From Antiquaquibacter soli (GTDB lineage: Bacteria; Actinomycetota; Actinomycetes; Actinomycetales; Microbacteriaceae), in assembly GCF_030580675.1 (NCBI RefSeq), contig NZ_JAUQUB010000006.1, positions 1-64,000 on the forward strand: a stretch of DNA of 64,000 bases. Direction: 5' to 3'. Within the stretch, counting starts at the first letter, position 1. Each line of letters opens with the position of its first letter. A program made the translations under genes and the position numbers. Under the pieces are notes generated by a model, which was not told the origin of the DNA, did no database searches, and worked only from the letters and a program-made list of their open reading frames with translations. Shown here one piece after another: positions 8,424 through 16,705 of the stretch.

Positions 8424-10246
8424 GGCGTCCTCACCTCCTGGACCTCGAAGGAGCTCGAGGTGACCCAGAAGCCGCCGGGGACCGCGAGGATGTCCATGGT
8501 TGTGGCGAATCGTGCTGGATCGAGCATCCACGTCGTCACGGTCGATCCGTTCTCATCGACGAGCCGCACAGCACCCGGGCCCAGCAGCGCAACCAGGGTG
8601 CCGTCCGACAGGAGCCGGTCGCTCGCGTCGATGGTCCAGCGCACTGCGCCCGTTAGCGAATACCCGGCGGTCATGTCGGAGCCGGCCACCACGATCGTGT
8701 CGCCCAGCACGGTCATCGCCCGAGGTATCCCGACGTATCCGGACGACCACCGCGCTTCGCCGGACGTGGCATCCCACGCGAGCACCGAGCCCGCGTAGCT
8801 CGCCACGATCACCCGGCCGTCGACAACCGCAGCGAGGGACGGACGCTCGACGGCCTGCGACCACAGGAGGGTGCCGTCGTCGAGGTCGTAGACCATCGCA
8901 GCGTCCTCGGCGTCATTGATCGCGACCACGACACCGTCGCCGACTGCGGGCGCGATCGCGCTGTCCCCGCCCAGGCCGGTCGACCAGGTCGTAGAGCCGT
9001 CCCCCAGCGATACGCGGCGCAGCTCGCCGTCCACGGACAGGATCAGCGCACCGCCCCGGCCGTCCGGCACGGGAGGCGCGAGCACGACGTCGTCGAATCG
9101 AGCGGTCCACCCCCGTCGCCCCGCTGAGTCGTAGGCCTGGATCGCGCGGTCCGTGGTGCCGACGAGCACCACGTCGCCGATCGCGGTGAGGGTCGTGATG
9201 GTCCCGCCGGGGTGCGCGACCCACTCCCGAACGGACGGCTCGCCGGGAGCCGCGGCCCGATAGGCGAGGAGGTCCCGAGTGGACGCGAACACCACCGCCC
9301 CGTCCGAGGTGGCCGCGACCGTGCCATCCGTTGTGCCGGGAAAGTCCTGTTCGCCGAAGAGCGGATCGCGCACGAGCAGCGAAACATCCTGCGCCGCTGA
9401 ATCCGCGAGCGCGAGAAGGTCGACGCGTGGAGAGGCAGCGGATGACTCGAGCCGACGGTCCTCGGGCAGCGGCCGCGTCGCCGACGTGCCGGGTTCTCCG
9501 CCGGTGGTGTACTCCGACTCGACCACGCCGCGGCCGGGGCACCAGGTCGAGGTGTCCGCGGACTCGAGGAGAACGGCGTCCGCAGCATCCGGGTCGGTGT
9601 AGACGACATCAAGCTGCACGACGAGGCATCCGTCCGGCCCGGCCTTCGCCGAACCGGTCGAGCGGTACTCGATGAGCTGCTGAGGCAGGGCGAAGCCCTC
9701 GCTCGACCACGTCGACCCGTCGTGGATGTCCGCGGGAAGCGAGAGCAGCCCCGGCTCGAAGCTGAACCCGCTCTCGCCCCCGGTGAGGGTGAGCATCCTG
9801 ACCCCGTCGACATCGAGTTCGTAGAGCTCGGTGAGCTGGGGTCGCTCGCCGGAGACGTCGCTCCAGGTCTGCCGCCAGTAGCGATCCGTGTTGTAGCCCT
9901 CGGCGTTGACGTCGGCCAGGTTGAACTGGTGGGCGCTCGCGTACGAAGGCAGCTGCAGCAGCATCTGCGGACCGGTCCCGAAAGCGGACTCGAGAATCCA
10001 CTCCTCGCCGGTGCTATACGTCAGCTCCGAGGCAGAACCGTCGGGCGGCAGGAAGGCTTCTGCAGCATTCTGGGGCGCAGCTGACGGACGTTGATCGGCG
10101 ACCGCCATCAGCGCGGTGCCTCCGAGTACCGTGCCGACCACTGCGATCCACGCCACTGCGTTCAATCCGGGTCGGGCGGCCTCGGTATGCGGGGGCCCCG
10201 ATTCAGGTACTACTTCAGCGACCGGCTCTGCGGGTTCGTCGGCCAC
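8420..10246 (-). CDS. Membrane-anchored PQQ-type beta-propeller protein
   Basis: This is a 608-residue protein with a short cytoplasmic tail, one membrane helix at about residues 30-50 and a long extracytoplasmic part. Residues from about 270 on contain repeated strands with the PQQ-type pattern, for example AYDSAGRRGWTARF, VYDLDDGTLLWSQ and AWDATSGEARWSS. Such propellers are usually scaffolds, as in BamB or PQQ enzymes; no cofactor residues are evident. The start is GTG, 6 bp after the stop of the preceding gene. It forms an operon with the genes on either side. Confidence 0.8.
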   Translation of the reverse strand: MADEPAEPVAEVVPESGPPHTEAARPGLNAVAWIAVVGTVLGGTALMAVADQRPSAAPQNAAEAFLPPDGSASELTYSTGEEWILESAFGTGPQMLLQLPSYASAHQFNLADVNAEGYNTDRYWRQTWSDVSGERPQLTELYELDVDGVRMLTLTGGESGFSFEPGLLSLPADIHDGSTWSSEGFALPQQLIEYRSTGSAKAGPDGCLVVQLDVVYTDPDAADAVLLESADTSTWCPGRGVVESEYTTGGEPGTSATRPLPEDRRLESSAASPRVDLLALADSAAQDVSLLVRDPLFGEQDFPGTTDGTVAATSDGAVVFASTRDLLAYRAAAPGEPSVREWVAHPGGTITTLTAIGDVVLVGTTDRAIQAYDSAGRRGWTARFDDVVLAPPVPDGRGGALILSVDGELRRVSLGDGSTTWSTGLGGDSAIAPAVGDGVVVAINDAEDAAMVYDLDDGTLLWSQAVERPSLAAVVDGRVIVASYAGSVLAWDATSGEARWSSGYVGIPRAMTVLGDTIVVAGSDMTAGYSLTGAVRWTIDASDRLLSDGTLVALLGPGAVRLVDENGSTVTTWMLDPARFATTMDILAVPGGFWVTSSSFEVQEVRTP

Positions 10247-10252
10247 TGTCGG

Positions 10253-10804
10253 CTAGCTCGCCGGCGGAGCCTCGGGCTCGTCGTCGATCCACAGGTCGTC
10301 GTCCGCGCGCAGCGTCTGCCACGCTGCGTACGCGATCGCCGCGACCGTCACGACTCCGAAGCCGATGAGGATGTACTTGCCCGGGCCCGACTTCTTCGGG
10401 GGCTCGATGATGCCCACCTTCTGGCCGAGGTCGGTGCCGAAGCGGGATGCCCGCGCGATCGCATCCCGAACCTGCTTGTTCTTCGCCACCTCGATAGCCG
10501 CCAGAGCAGTGCCGAGGGCGGAGGACATCGCGGGCAGCACGTCCTCGACGAGCTTGTCGCGGACACCCCCCGCGGCGTTCCGGGCAGCCGTGCCGGCTGC
10601 TCCCACAGCCGGGGCGACCTTGTGCTCGAACGTGTCGCGAACGCGGGGCGCGACCTCCTCGCGCGTGTAGTTCGCAGCCTGACGGCTGGCCTCGCGCACC
10701 ACGCGAGACGCGTGGTCGAGGAGGTCCTTCTGGTCCTCCCACAGGTCCTCAGCCTGGCTCTTCAGCCGGTTGAGCTCCTTCTGACGCTTGCGCGATAGTG
10801 CCAT
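10253..10804 (-). CDS. Conserved actinobacterial protein with C-terminal membrane helix
   Basis: This 183-residue protein starts at 10804 (MALSRKRQKEL), where a GGAGG site lies 9 bases upstream. Its first two thirds are Ala/Arg-rich amphipathic helices that look apolipoprotein- or coiled-coil-like. One membrane helix, KYILIGFGVVTVAAIAYAAW, follows near residues 145-165, with an acidic tail. It is the first gene of a three-gene operon with the propeller and polytopic proteins, divergent from cyclophilin. No function recognised. Confidence 0.75.
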   Translation of the reverse strand: MALSRKRQKELNRLKSQAEDLWEDQKDLLDHASRVVREASRQAANYTREEVAPRVRDTFEHKVAPAVGAAGTAARNAAGGVRDKLVEDVLPAMSSALGTALAAIEVAKNKQVRDAIARASRFGTDLGQKVGIIEPPKKSGPGKYILIGFGVVTVAAIAYAAWQTLRADDDLWIDDEPEAPPAS

Positions 10805-10871
10805 GGCGAAACCTCCAAAGGTCGTTTCGACGAACTCTCCCATCCTGTCATGACATGCAAGAATTGACGCC

Positions 10872-11411
10872 ATGTCTCTTGCTACCGCGGTCGCGACCAT
10901 CACCACCAACTACGGCCCCATCAAGGTCGAGCTCTACGGCAACCACGCCCCGAAGACCGTCGCGAACTTCGTCGGCCTCGCCACCGGCACCAAGGAGTGG
11001 ACGCACCCGGCGACGGGCAAGACGACCACCGACCCGCTCTACAACGGCGTCATCTTCCACCGCATCATCAAGGACTTCATGCTCCAGGGCGGCGACCCGC
11101 TCGGTCAGGGCATCGGCGGCCCCGGCTACGAGTTCGACGACGAGATCCACCCGGAGCTCACCTTCAACCAGCCCTACCTCTTCGCGATGGCCAACGCCGG
11201 CCTCCGCGGCGGCAAGGGCACCAACGGCTCGCAGTTCTTCATCACGACCGTCCCCACCCCGTGGCTGCAGGGCAAGCACACCATCTTCGGCGCGGTCACC
11301 GACCCCGAGTCGCAGAAGGTCGTCGACGCCATCGAGGCGGTCGAGACCGACGGTCGCGACAAGCCCCTCAAGGACGTCGTGATCGAGAGCGTCACCGTCG
11401 ACGAAGTCTGA
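10872..11411 (+). CDS. ppiA: Peptidyl-prolyl cis-trans isomerase, cyclophilin type
   Basis: This 179-residue single-domain cyclophilin lacks a signal peptide and so is cytoplasmic. It catalyses proline cis-trans isomerisation in proteins. Family motifs are visible: FHRIIKDFMLQGGDP (catalytic Arg and substrate Phe region), FAMANAG, GTNGSQFFIT and LQGKHTIFG with the conserved Trp region before it. It is at the start of the near-origin cell-wall block, as PpiA is in many actinobacteria, and is followed after 3 bp by the rhomboid gene. Confidence 0.95.
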   Translation: MSLATAVATITTNYGPIKVELYGNHAPKTVANFVGLATGTKEWTHPATGKTTTDPLYNGVIFHRIIKDFMLQGGDPLGQGIGGPGYEFDDEIHPELTFNQPYLFAMANAGLRGGKGTNGSQFFITTVPTPWLQGKHTIFGAVTDPESQKVVDAIEAVETDGRDKPLKDVVIESVTVDEV

Positions 11412-11414
11412 TCG

Positions 11415-12245
11415 GTGAGCGACTCAGCGGGCCGGTCGAGCAACTACTGCTACCGGCATCCCGACCGCCAGAGCTTCGTCCTCTGCCAGCGCTGCGGCCG
11501 CACCATCTGCCCGCAGTGCCAGACGCAAGCGGCGGTGGGGGTGCAGTGCCCGGAGTGCGTGAAGGAGGGGCGCGCGAGCATCCCTCGCCGTAAGCCGGCG
11601 ATCGTGACGGCGTTCCGACCCGGCGGCACCCAGCCGGTCGTCACCTACACGCTCATCGCGCTGTGCGTGATCGTGTTCATCCTGCAGAACATCCCGGGCG
11701 TGCGGGACTACGTCACCACGTTCGGCGTCTACCGCCCGGTGTACACGGCGATCCTGCCGTGGACGATGATCACGGCGATGTTCCTGCACGGGTCGATCAT
11801 CCACATTCTGCTGAACATGTACTCGCTGTTCATCTTCGGGCCGATCATGGAGCGGCTCCTCGGGAGGGGGCGGTTCCTCGCCCTGTACCTCATCAGCGGG
11901 TTCGGCGGATCGGTGGCGGTGCTGCTGCTCGCTCCGGCGTCGGCGGTACTCGGGGCATCCGGCGCGATCTTCGGTCTGCTGGGTGCGTTCTTCGTGATCC
12001 AGCGGCGGCTCGGCGGGAACAACATCCAGCTGCTCATCGTGATCGCGCTCAACCTGGTGATCGGATTCCTGCCGAACCTCAATATCTCGTGGCAGGCGCA
12101 CGTGGGCGGGTTGGTCGCGGGAGCGGCGGTAGCGTTCGTGTTCTTGCGCACGCGGCATCCGAGTCAACGGATGCTCCAGCTCGTGCTCGTCGGCGGCGTC
12201 GTTGCCGCACTGCTCGCCCTCACCGTGGTGGGCGTCCTCGTCTAA
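11415..12245 (+). CDS. Rhomboid family intramembrane serine protease with N-terminal zinc finger
   Basis: This 276-residue protein starts with GTG 3 bp after the cyclophilin stop, so the two are probably co-transcribed. Residues about 8-50 form a B-box-like zinc finger with Cys/His pairs (YCYRHP, CQRC, CPQC, CPEC). Six membrane helices follow. Catalytic motifs are GASGAIFG in helix 4 (nucleophile Ser) and the His in WQAHVGG of helix 6, with an HILLNMYSL helix 2. Rhomboids cleave membrane substrates within the bilayer; the substrate here is unknown. The zinc-finger N-terminus is common in actinobacterial rhomboids. Confidence 0.92.
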   Translation: MSDSAGRSSNYCYRHPDRQSFVLCQRCGRTICPQCQTQAAVGVQCPECVKEGRASIPRRKPAIVTAFRPGGTQPVVTYTLIALCVIVFILQNIPGVRDYVTTFGVYRPVYTAILPWTMITAMFLHGSIIHILLNMYSLFIFGPIMERLLGRGRFLALYLISGFGGSVAVLLLAPASAVLGASGAIFGLLGAFFVIQRRLGGNNIQLLIVIALNLVIGFLPNLNISWQAHVGGLVAGAAVAFVFLRTRHPSQRMLQLVLVGGVVAALLALTVVGVLV

Positions 12246-12268
12246 GCCGCGCGGCTCACAGGTCGGAC

Positions 12269-12277
12269 TTATCCACA
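12269..12277 (+). promoter_or_regulatory. Consensus DnaA box
   Basis: TTATCCACA matches the DnaA box consensus TTATNCACA. It lies in the gap between convergent rhomboid and crgA genes. I saw only one clear box here, so it is not an origin by itself, although the surrounding block usually sits near oriC. Confidence 0.4.
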
Positions 12278-12297
12278 GGTGATTCCACAGTGGGTAT

Positions 12298-12315
12298 AAC
12301 TACAGCCGTGTAGTT
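12298..12315. terminator. Short palindrome between convergent genes
   Basis: AACTACA and TGTAGTT are 7-base inverted repeats around GCCG. The site lies between the rhomboid and crgA genes, which converge, so a terminator or operator is possible. No T-tract follows on the plus strand. Confidence 0.3.
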
Positions 12316-12340
12316 CCACCCCTGAAGTGGGGGAGCGGCG

Positions 12341-12577
12341 TCAGCGCCACCGCGTGGTCATGAGGAACCCGATGAACATGATCCCGAAGCCGATGAGGAT
12401 GTTCCAGCTGCCGAGGTCCGGAATGGGCAACTGGCTCTGGCTCACGTAGAACACGATGATCCAGATGAGTCCGAGCAGCATGAAGCCGAACATCACGGGC
12501 TTGAACCACACCGGGTTCGGGGCGGACTCGCCGGTCGACACCGGGCGCTCGGGCTTGGTTCGTGCAGTACGGGCCAT
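12341..12577 (-). CDS. crgA: Cell division protein CrgA
   Basis: This 78-residue membrane protein begins at 12577 (MARTARTK), chosen because CrgA proteins have a short basic N-terminus before the first helix. It has two helices (WFKPVMFGFMLLGLIWIIVF and ILIGFGIMFIGFLM) separated by a short loop with PIPDLG, and ends in TTRWR, all typical of CrgA. CrgA links FtsZ-ring proteins with penicillin-binding proteins in actinobacteria. Its place beside trpG and pknB is conserved. Confidence 0.95.
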   Translation of the reverse strand: MARTARTKPERPVSTGESAPNPVWFKPVMFGFMLLGLIWIIVFYVSQSQLPIPDLGSWNILIGFGIMFIGFLMTTRWR

Positions 12578-12669
12578 GCCGGAGATTGTAGCCGATGGTG
12601 CGCAACGCGGGCCCGGCGCTGAGGCCCACTCACGGTACGCATCCAGCAATCTGACCTTAGAATCTAGCC

Positions 12670-13764
12670 ATGTCCGACGATCTGGAGCGCCTGTTCAACT
12701 TCGGCGCCGACGACGACTCCGAGAACGCCGCGCGGCGTGAGTCGGAGGCCGTTGCGCCGACCGCGGACACCGTCGCGGGCTCTGCCCTTGAGCGAGTCCC
12801 CGGCACCGAGGTCGAGCGGCTCCCCGGCAGCGACGTCGCGCGAGTCCCCGGCACCGAGGTGGATGCGCTGATCGGCACCTCCGTCGAGCGCGTGCCGGTG
12901 GAGGGCGGCCGAGTCGCCCGCCGGCTCGCCGAGAAGGCCGAGCTCGAGGCGCAGAAGGGGAACAAGCGCGCACCCCGAGTGCCGAAGGCCCCCCAGGAAC
13001 TCGGGGAGGGAGCGGCGGTCGCCGCAAAACCCCGCCCGAAGCTCAGCGTCGTCGGAGTGCTCGGCGAGTTGCTGATCACCGCCGGAGTCGTCGTTCTGAT
13101 GTTCCTCGGCTGGCAGATCTGGATCAACGACAAGATCGTCGGCAACGAGCAGCAGCACCAGGCCGCCGAGGTCTCGCAGGAGTGGGACAAGGGTGAGGGC
13201 CTCGCGCCCGCCCCGGTGGACCGCCCCGACCCGGGTCCGCCGCCGACGATGGCCGCCCCCGGTAACGCCGAAGTCATCGCGAACGTCATCATCCCGCGCC
13301 TCGGCGCCGACTGGGTCCGCACGCTGCGCCAGGGCATCGGCGTGCACGACGTGCTCAACCAGGGACTCGGCCACTACCCCGACACCCAGATGCCGGGCGA
13401 GGTCGGCAACTTCGCCATCGCCGGGCACCGCACCGGGTGGGGCGCGCCCCTCGAGGGCATCGTGAACCTCGAGGTGGGTGACAGCATCTACATCGAGACT
13501 CCGGATGGCTGGTACCGCTACGTGTACCGGTCGCACGAGTTCGTCATGCCCACCGGCGTCGAGGTGCTCGAGGCCGTGCCGCAGCTGCCCGACGGCACCC
13601 CGACCGACCGGATCATCACGATCACGAGCTGCAACCCGCCCCTTACCGCGGCGGAGCGCATCATCTCGTACGGCGTGTACGACACCTGGTACCCCCGCGC
13701 CGGCGGACCCCCGCCGGAGATCGCGGGCCTCGTTCAGGCCCAGGCGGCGGCGGCGGCGGGCTGA
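12670..13764 (+). CDS. Class E sortase
   Basis: This is a 364-residue transpeptidase that anchors surface proteins bearing LAxTG-type signals. The cytoplasmic N-terminus (residues 1-115) holds an unusual repeat of VPGTEV/LPGSDV motifs and a basic stretch. One membrane helix at about residues 118-141 follows, then the sortase beta-barrel. Catalytic residues visible are His253 (IAGHRTGWG), Cys321 (TITSCNPPL) and Arg330 (AAERIISYG). Two likely substrates lie in this window, with LALTG and LAATG signals. The next gene overlaps the stop by one base. Confidence 0.93.
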   Translation: MSDDLERLFNFGADDDSENAARRESEAVAPTADTVAGSALERVPGTEVERLPGSDVARVPGTEVDALIGTSVERVPVEGGRVARRLAEKAELEAQKGNKRAPRVPKAPQELGEGAAVAAKPRPKLSVVGVLGELLITAGVVVLMFLGWQIWINDKIVGNEQQHQAAEVSQEWDKGEGLAPAPVDRPDPGPPPTMAAPGNAEVIANVIIPRLGADWVRTLRQGIGVHDVLNQGLGHYPDTQMPGEVGNFAIAGHRTGWGAPLEGIVNLEVGDSIYIETPDGWYRYVYRSHEFVMPTGVEVLEAVPQLPDGTPTDRIITITSCNPPLTAAERIISYGVYDTWYPRAGGPPPEIAGLVQAQAAAAAG

Positions 13765-13925
13765 TGTACGGGGCGCTGTGGAGGGTCCTTCCGGGGCCGT
13801 GGTGGGTGCGCGTGCTCATCCTCGTGGTGGCGGTCGCCGCCATCCTTTACGCGCTCACGTTCTGGGTGTTCCCATTCGTCAATACACTGATCCCTCAAGG
13901 TGATGTGACCGTGGAGGGCGGCTGA
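13764..13925 (+). CDS. Small single-helix membrane protein
   Basis: This 53-residue gene begins MYGALWRVLP and ends in TVEGG. Its ATG shares the last base of the sortase stop, and its own stop shares a base with the ATG of the trpG/pabA gene, so three genes are coupled. It has a Trp-rich amphipathic start and one strong membrane helix (RVLILVVAVAAILYALTFWV). The exact fit between two genes makes it very likely real. Its role is unknown; small membrane proteins at this place are common in Microbacteriaceae. Confidence 0.75.
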   Translation: MYGALWRVLPGPWWVRVLILVVAVAAILYALTFWVFPFVNTLIPQGDVTVEGG

Positions 13926-14557
13926 TGCGCGTACTGGTCGTCGACAACTACGACAGCTTCGTCTACACCCTCAACGGGTACCTCCTGCAGCTCGGTGCGG
14001 AGACCACGGTCGTGCGCAACGACGCGTTCCCTGCGGACGCGGCCGCCGACGCCGTGAGCGAGTACGACGCCGTGCTGCTGTCGCCGGGCCCGGGGACTCC
14101 GGCTGACGCGGGGGTGAGCATCCCCATCGTCAAGGCGGCGCTCGAGTCGGGTCAGCCGCTGCTCGGCGTGTGCCTCGGCCACCAGGCGATCGCGGAGGCG
14201 ATGGGCGCGGTCGTGACTCACGCCGAGGAGCTCATGCACGGCAAGACGTCCCTCATCACCCACGATGACAGCGCCTTCTATGACGGAGTACCGCAGCCGT
14301 TCACGGCGACGCGCTACCACTCGCTCGCCGTCGTCGACTCGACGGTGCCGAGCGACCTCATCGTCACGTCGCGCACCGAGGGCGGCGTCATCATGGGGCT
14401 GCGTCACGAGAGCCTGCCCATTCACGGCGTGCAGTTCCACCCCGAGTCCGTGCTGACGGAGGGCGGCTACCGGATGCTCGGCAACTGGCTCGCGGCGGCG
14501 GGACTCCCCGAGGCCGCCGAAACCGCGCGCGGCCTCACTCCCCTCGTCAAGCTGTAG
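13925..14557 (+). CDS. trpG: Anthranilate / aminodeoxychorismate synthase component II (glutamine amidotransferase)
   Basis: This 210-residue class I glutamine amidotransferase releases ammonia from glutamine for component I. Motifs: VVDNYDSFVYTL at the N-terminus, LLSPGPGTPADAG, nucleophile Cys83 in GVCLGHQAI, and the catalytic His-Glu pair in HGVQFHPESV. It belongs to the TrpG/PabA family, and sequence alone does not decide which pathway (tryptophan or folate) it serves. In many actinobacteria this gene next to pknB has no nearby component I, as here. Confidence 0.93.
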   Translation: MRVLVVDNYDSFVYTLNGYLLQLGAETTVVRNDAFPADAAADAVSEYDAVLLSPGPGTPADAGVSIPIVKAALESGQPLLGVCLGHQAIAEAMGAVVTHAEELMHGKTSLITHDDSAFYDGVPQPFTATRYHSLAVVDSTVPSDLIVTSRTEGGVIMGLRHESLPIHGVQFHPESVLTEGGYRMLGNWLAAAGLPEAAETARGLTPLVKL

Positions 14558-14637
14558 CAGCGCCCGCCCCCTCCTTCGCCCGTTCCCTTCTTCGCCCGTT
14601 CGGCCGCATCCGCATCTGCCAACCGCATCCGCGGCTT

Positions 14638-14718
14638 CCGAAAAGACGGAGATCGCGGGGCAGGTGTGCGCCTTTCCGCAGGACCGCGGGCGGATGCCCC
14701 GAATCTCCGTCTTTTCGG
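14638..14718. repeat. Long inverted repeat with 16-bp perfect arms
   Basis: CCGAAAAGACGGAGAT (14638-14653) is matched exactly by its complement at 14703-14718. Inside, CGGGGC (14656-14661) pairs with GCCCCG (14696-14701). The remaining loop is about 34 bases. It sits between two convergent genes and could end transcription both ways. A similar but sequence-unrelated structure is at 62181-62253. Confidence 0.8.
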
Positions 14719-14748
14719 GCGGAGGAGGGACCCCGTGGGGGCGAGCGG

Positions 14749-14861
14749 GTAGGGCGGGCGCGCGGGTATGGCGGGCGCGCGGGTATGGCGGGCGCGCGGG
14801 TATGGGGGGCGAGCGGGTATGGCGGGCGAGCGGGTAGGGCGAGCGCGCGGGTAGGGCGGGG
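14749..14861 (+). repeat. 17-bp tandem repeat, six full units plus a partial one
   Basis: Units of GTATGGCGGGCGCGCGG start at 14749, 14766, 14783, 14800, 14817 and 14834, followed by a partial unit. Units differ at two positions (TAT/TAG and CGC/GAG). A decayed half unit precedes the array. It is intergenic and could be length-variable between strains. Confidence 0.85.
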
Positions 14862-14909
14862 TGCTCCCTTCCCGGGGTCGGGCAGCGGGCCGCAGGGAGC
14901 GGCGGGCGC

Positions 14910-16637
14910 CTAGCCGCCGCCGCAGACTCGGATCGTGATGGGGGTGCGCTGGGGCACGTCGCCGATGGCGGACTGAGCGGCGACGACGTTTCCGCCGCAG
15001 CCGAGGTCGACCTGCGGGGTGATCGGCAGCTTCAGTCCCTCGAGGATGGAGCGCGCCTCACCCACGGCGCGACCGGTGAGGTCGGGCACCTGCACGAGGC
15101 CGTTGGAGACGAACAGGTTGACGGTGTCGCCTTCACGGATGATCGTCCCATCCGTGCGCCGCTGCGCGTCGCCCTCCGGATCGGACCGGATGACCACTCC
15201 CGTCGGCACGTCGGCCGAGTACTCCTGGGTCGTGGTGCCGTAGACGAGCCCCTTGGCTTGGATCTGCGCGATCGCGTCGGCCTCGAGGAGGTTGTTGACG
15301 TTGGGCACCATCGCCGGGGTCTCGCCCAGGGATACATAGACCTTGATCTGCGTGCCCGGTGCGACGGTCGTGTCGGCGGCGGGGTCGGTGCGGATGATCG
15401 CACCCTCGGGCACGGACTCGCTGGCCTCCGTGAACCGCTGGGGAAGGAGGTCCACCTCTTCAATGACGGCGGCGCCGTCTTCGTACGACTGGCCGACGAC
15501 GTCGGGCACGACGCGCGACGTGTTGCTCGCGAGGTCGGCGGGGGCGAGGTTGAAGGTCCAGAAGATGACGGCCGCGATGATGACGACCATGCTCGCGATG
15601 CCCGCCCAGATCCAGGCCACGGGCGGGCGGTTCTGGGTGCGCACGAGGCGCTCGTCGTTGTCGACGGTGAGCTGGCGCAGCGCGGCCTCACTGCCGGCGA
15701 CCGAGCTGGGGTTCACGCCGAAGAGCGTCGCGTTGAAGTCGTTGACCGCGAGCTCCTTGCGCACCGGCACCTGGCCGGCGGCGGCGCGCTCCAGGTCCTG
15801 GCGGAAGTCGCTCGCGCTCTGGTAGCGCTCGAAGCGGTCCTTCGAGAGCGCGCGCAGGACGACGGCGTCCATCGCGGGGGACACCTGCGGGTTGAGCGAG
15901 CTCGGCGGCACCGCCTCGGAGTTGACGTGCTGGTAGGCGACGGCGACGGGGTTCTCCCCGCGGAACGGCGCACGGCCGGTGAGGAGCTCGAAGAGCACGA
16001 TGCCGGTCGAGTAGAGGTCGGTGCGGGCATCCACCGTCTCACCGCGCGCCTGCTCGGGCGAGAAGTACTGGGCGGTGCCGACGATCGCGCTAGTCTCGGC
16101 GATCGTCGCGGAGGAGTCGGAGATGGCCCGGGCGATGCCGAAGTCCATGACCTTCACCTGGCCGCTCGAGGTGATCATGATGTTGCCGGGCTTGATGTCG
16201 CGGTGCACGACGCCGGCGCGGTGCGAGTACTCGAGGGCCGTGAGCACTTGCTCGACGATGCGCGCCGCCTCGGCGGGCTCGACGGGGCCCTCGGCGATGA
16301 TGTCTTTGAGGAGTCGGCCGTCGACGTACTCCATGACGATGAACGGCACGAGCGTCTCGGCGCCGCTCGCCTCGCGCACCGACTCCTCGCCCGCGTCGAA
16401 GATGCGCACGATCGTGGGGTGGGCCATCTTCGCGGCATCCTGCGCTTCACGGCGGAAGCGGGTGCGGAAGGCGGGGTCGTTCGCGAGTGAGGGCTTGAGC
16501 AGCTTGATCGCCACGCGGCGACCGAGGCGGGTGTCCATGCCGACGTGCACGTCGGACATGCCGCCGCGGCCGATCAGCTCGCCGAGTTCGTAGCGCCCCG
16601 CGAGCTGTCGCATGAGACGCGCAACGTCATCGGTCAC
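14910..16637 (-). CDS. pknB: Serine/threonine protein kinase PknB with PASTA domains
   Basis: This 575-residue receptor kinase has a Hanks-type kinase domain (about residues 15-280) with glycine loop IGRGGMSDVHVG, Lys45, HRDIKPGN with Asp147, and DFG at 165-167. A membrane helix lies near residues 345-367. Three extracellular PASTA domains follow, starting near VPDVVGQS, VPNVNNL and VPDLTGR; the Mycobacterium tuberculosis protein has four. PASTA domains sense peptidoglycan fragments and lipid II. The gene ends the operon fhaA-fhaB-pstP-rodA-pbpA-pknA-pknB, which links growth, wall synthesis and division. Confidence 0.95.
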   Translation of the reverse strand: MTDDVARLMRQLAGRYELGELIGRGGMSDVHVGMDTRLGRRVAIKLLKPSLANDPAFRTRFRREAQDAAKMAHPTIVRIFDAGEESVREASGAETLVPFIVMEYVDGRLLKDIIAEGPVEPAEAARIVEQVLTALEYSHRAGVVHRDIKPGNIMITSSGQVKVMDFGIARAISDSSATIAETSAIVGTAQYFSPEQARGETVDARTDLYSTGIVLFELLTGRAPFRGENPVAVAYQHVNSEAVPPSSLNPQVSPAMDAVVLRALSKDRFERYQSASDFRQDLERAAAGQVPVRKELAVNDFNATLFGVNPSSVAGSEAALRQLTVDNDERLVRTQNRPPVAWIWAGIASMVVIIAAVIFWTFNLAPADLASNTSRVVPDVVGQSYEDGAAVIEEVDLLPQRFTEASESVPEGAIIRTDPAADTTVAPGTQIKVYVSLGETPAMVPNVNNLLEADAIAQIQAKGLVYGTTTQEYSADVPTGVVIRSDPEGDAQRRTDGTIIREGDTVNLFVSNGLVQVPDLTGRAVGEARSILEGLKLPITPQVDLGCGGNVVAAQSAIGDVPQRTPITIRVCGGG

Positions 16638-16705
16638 GAAAGCTCTCCTCGGGGGAACGCGACAATACCTCTGCCAGTGTAGCCGTCAGGCCCACGGCCA
16701 GTCTG

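Larger units (their letters stand above)
14558..14909. other. Repeat-rich gap between convergent trpG and pknB
   Basis: No gene is seen here. The gap holds a long inverted repeat (14638-14718) and a 17-base tandem repeat (14749-14861), described separately. Both flanking genes end here. Confidence 0.8.

Noticed and set aside
14749-14861. CRISPR array
   Set aside because: Units are only 17 bases, directly adjacent with no spacers, and no cas gene is near.
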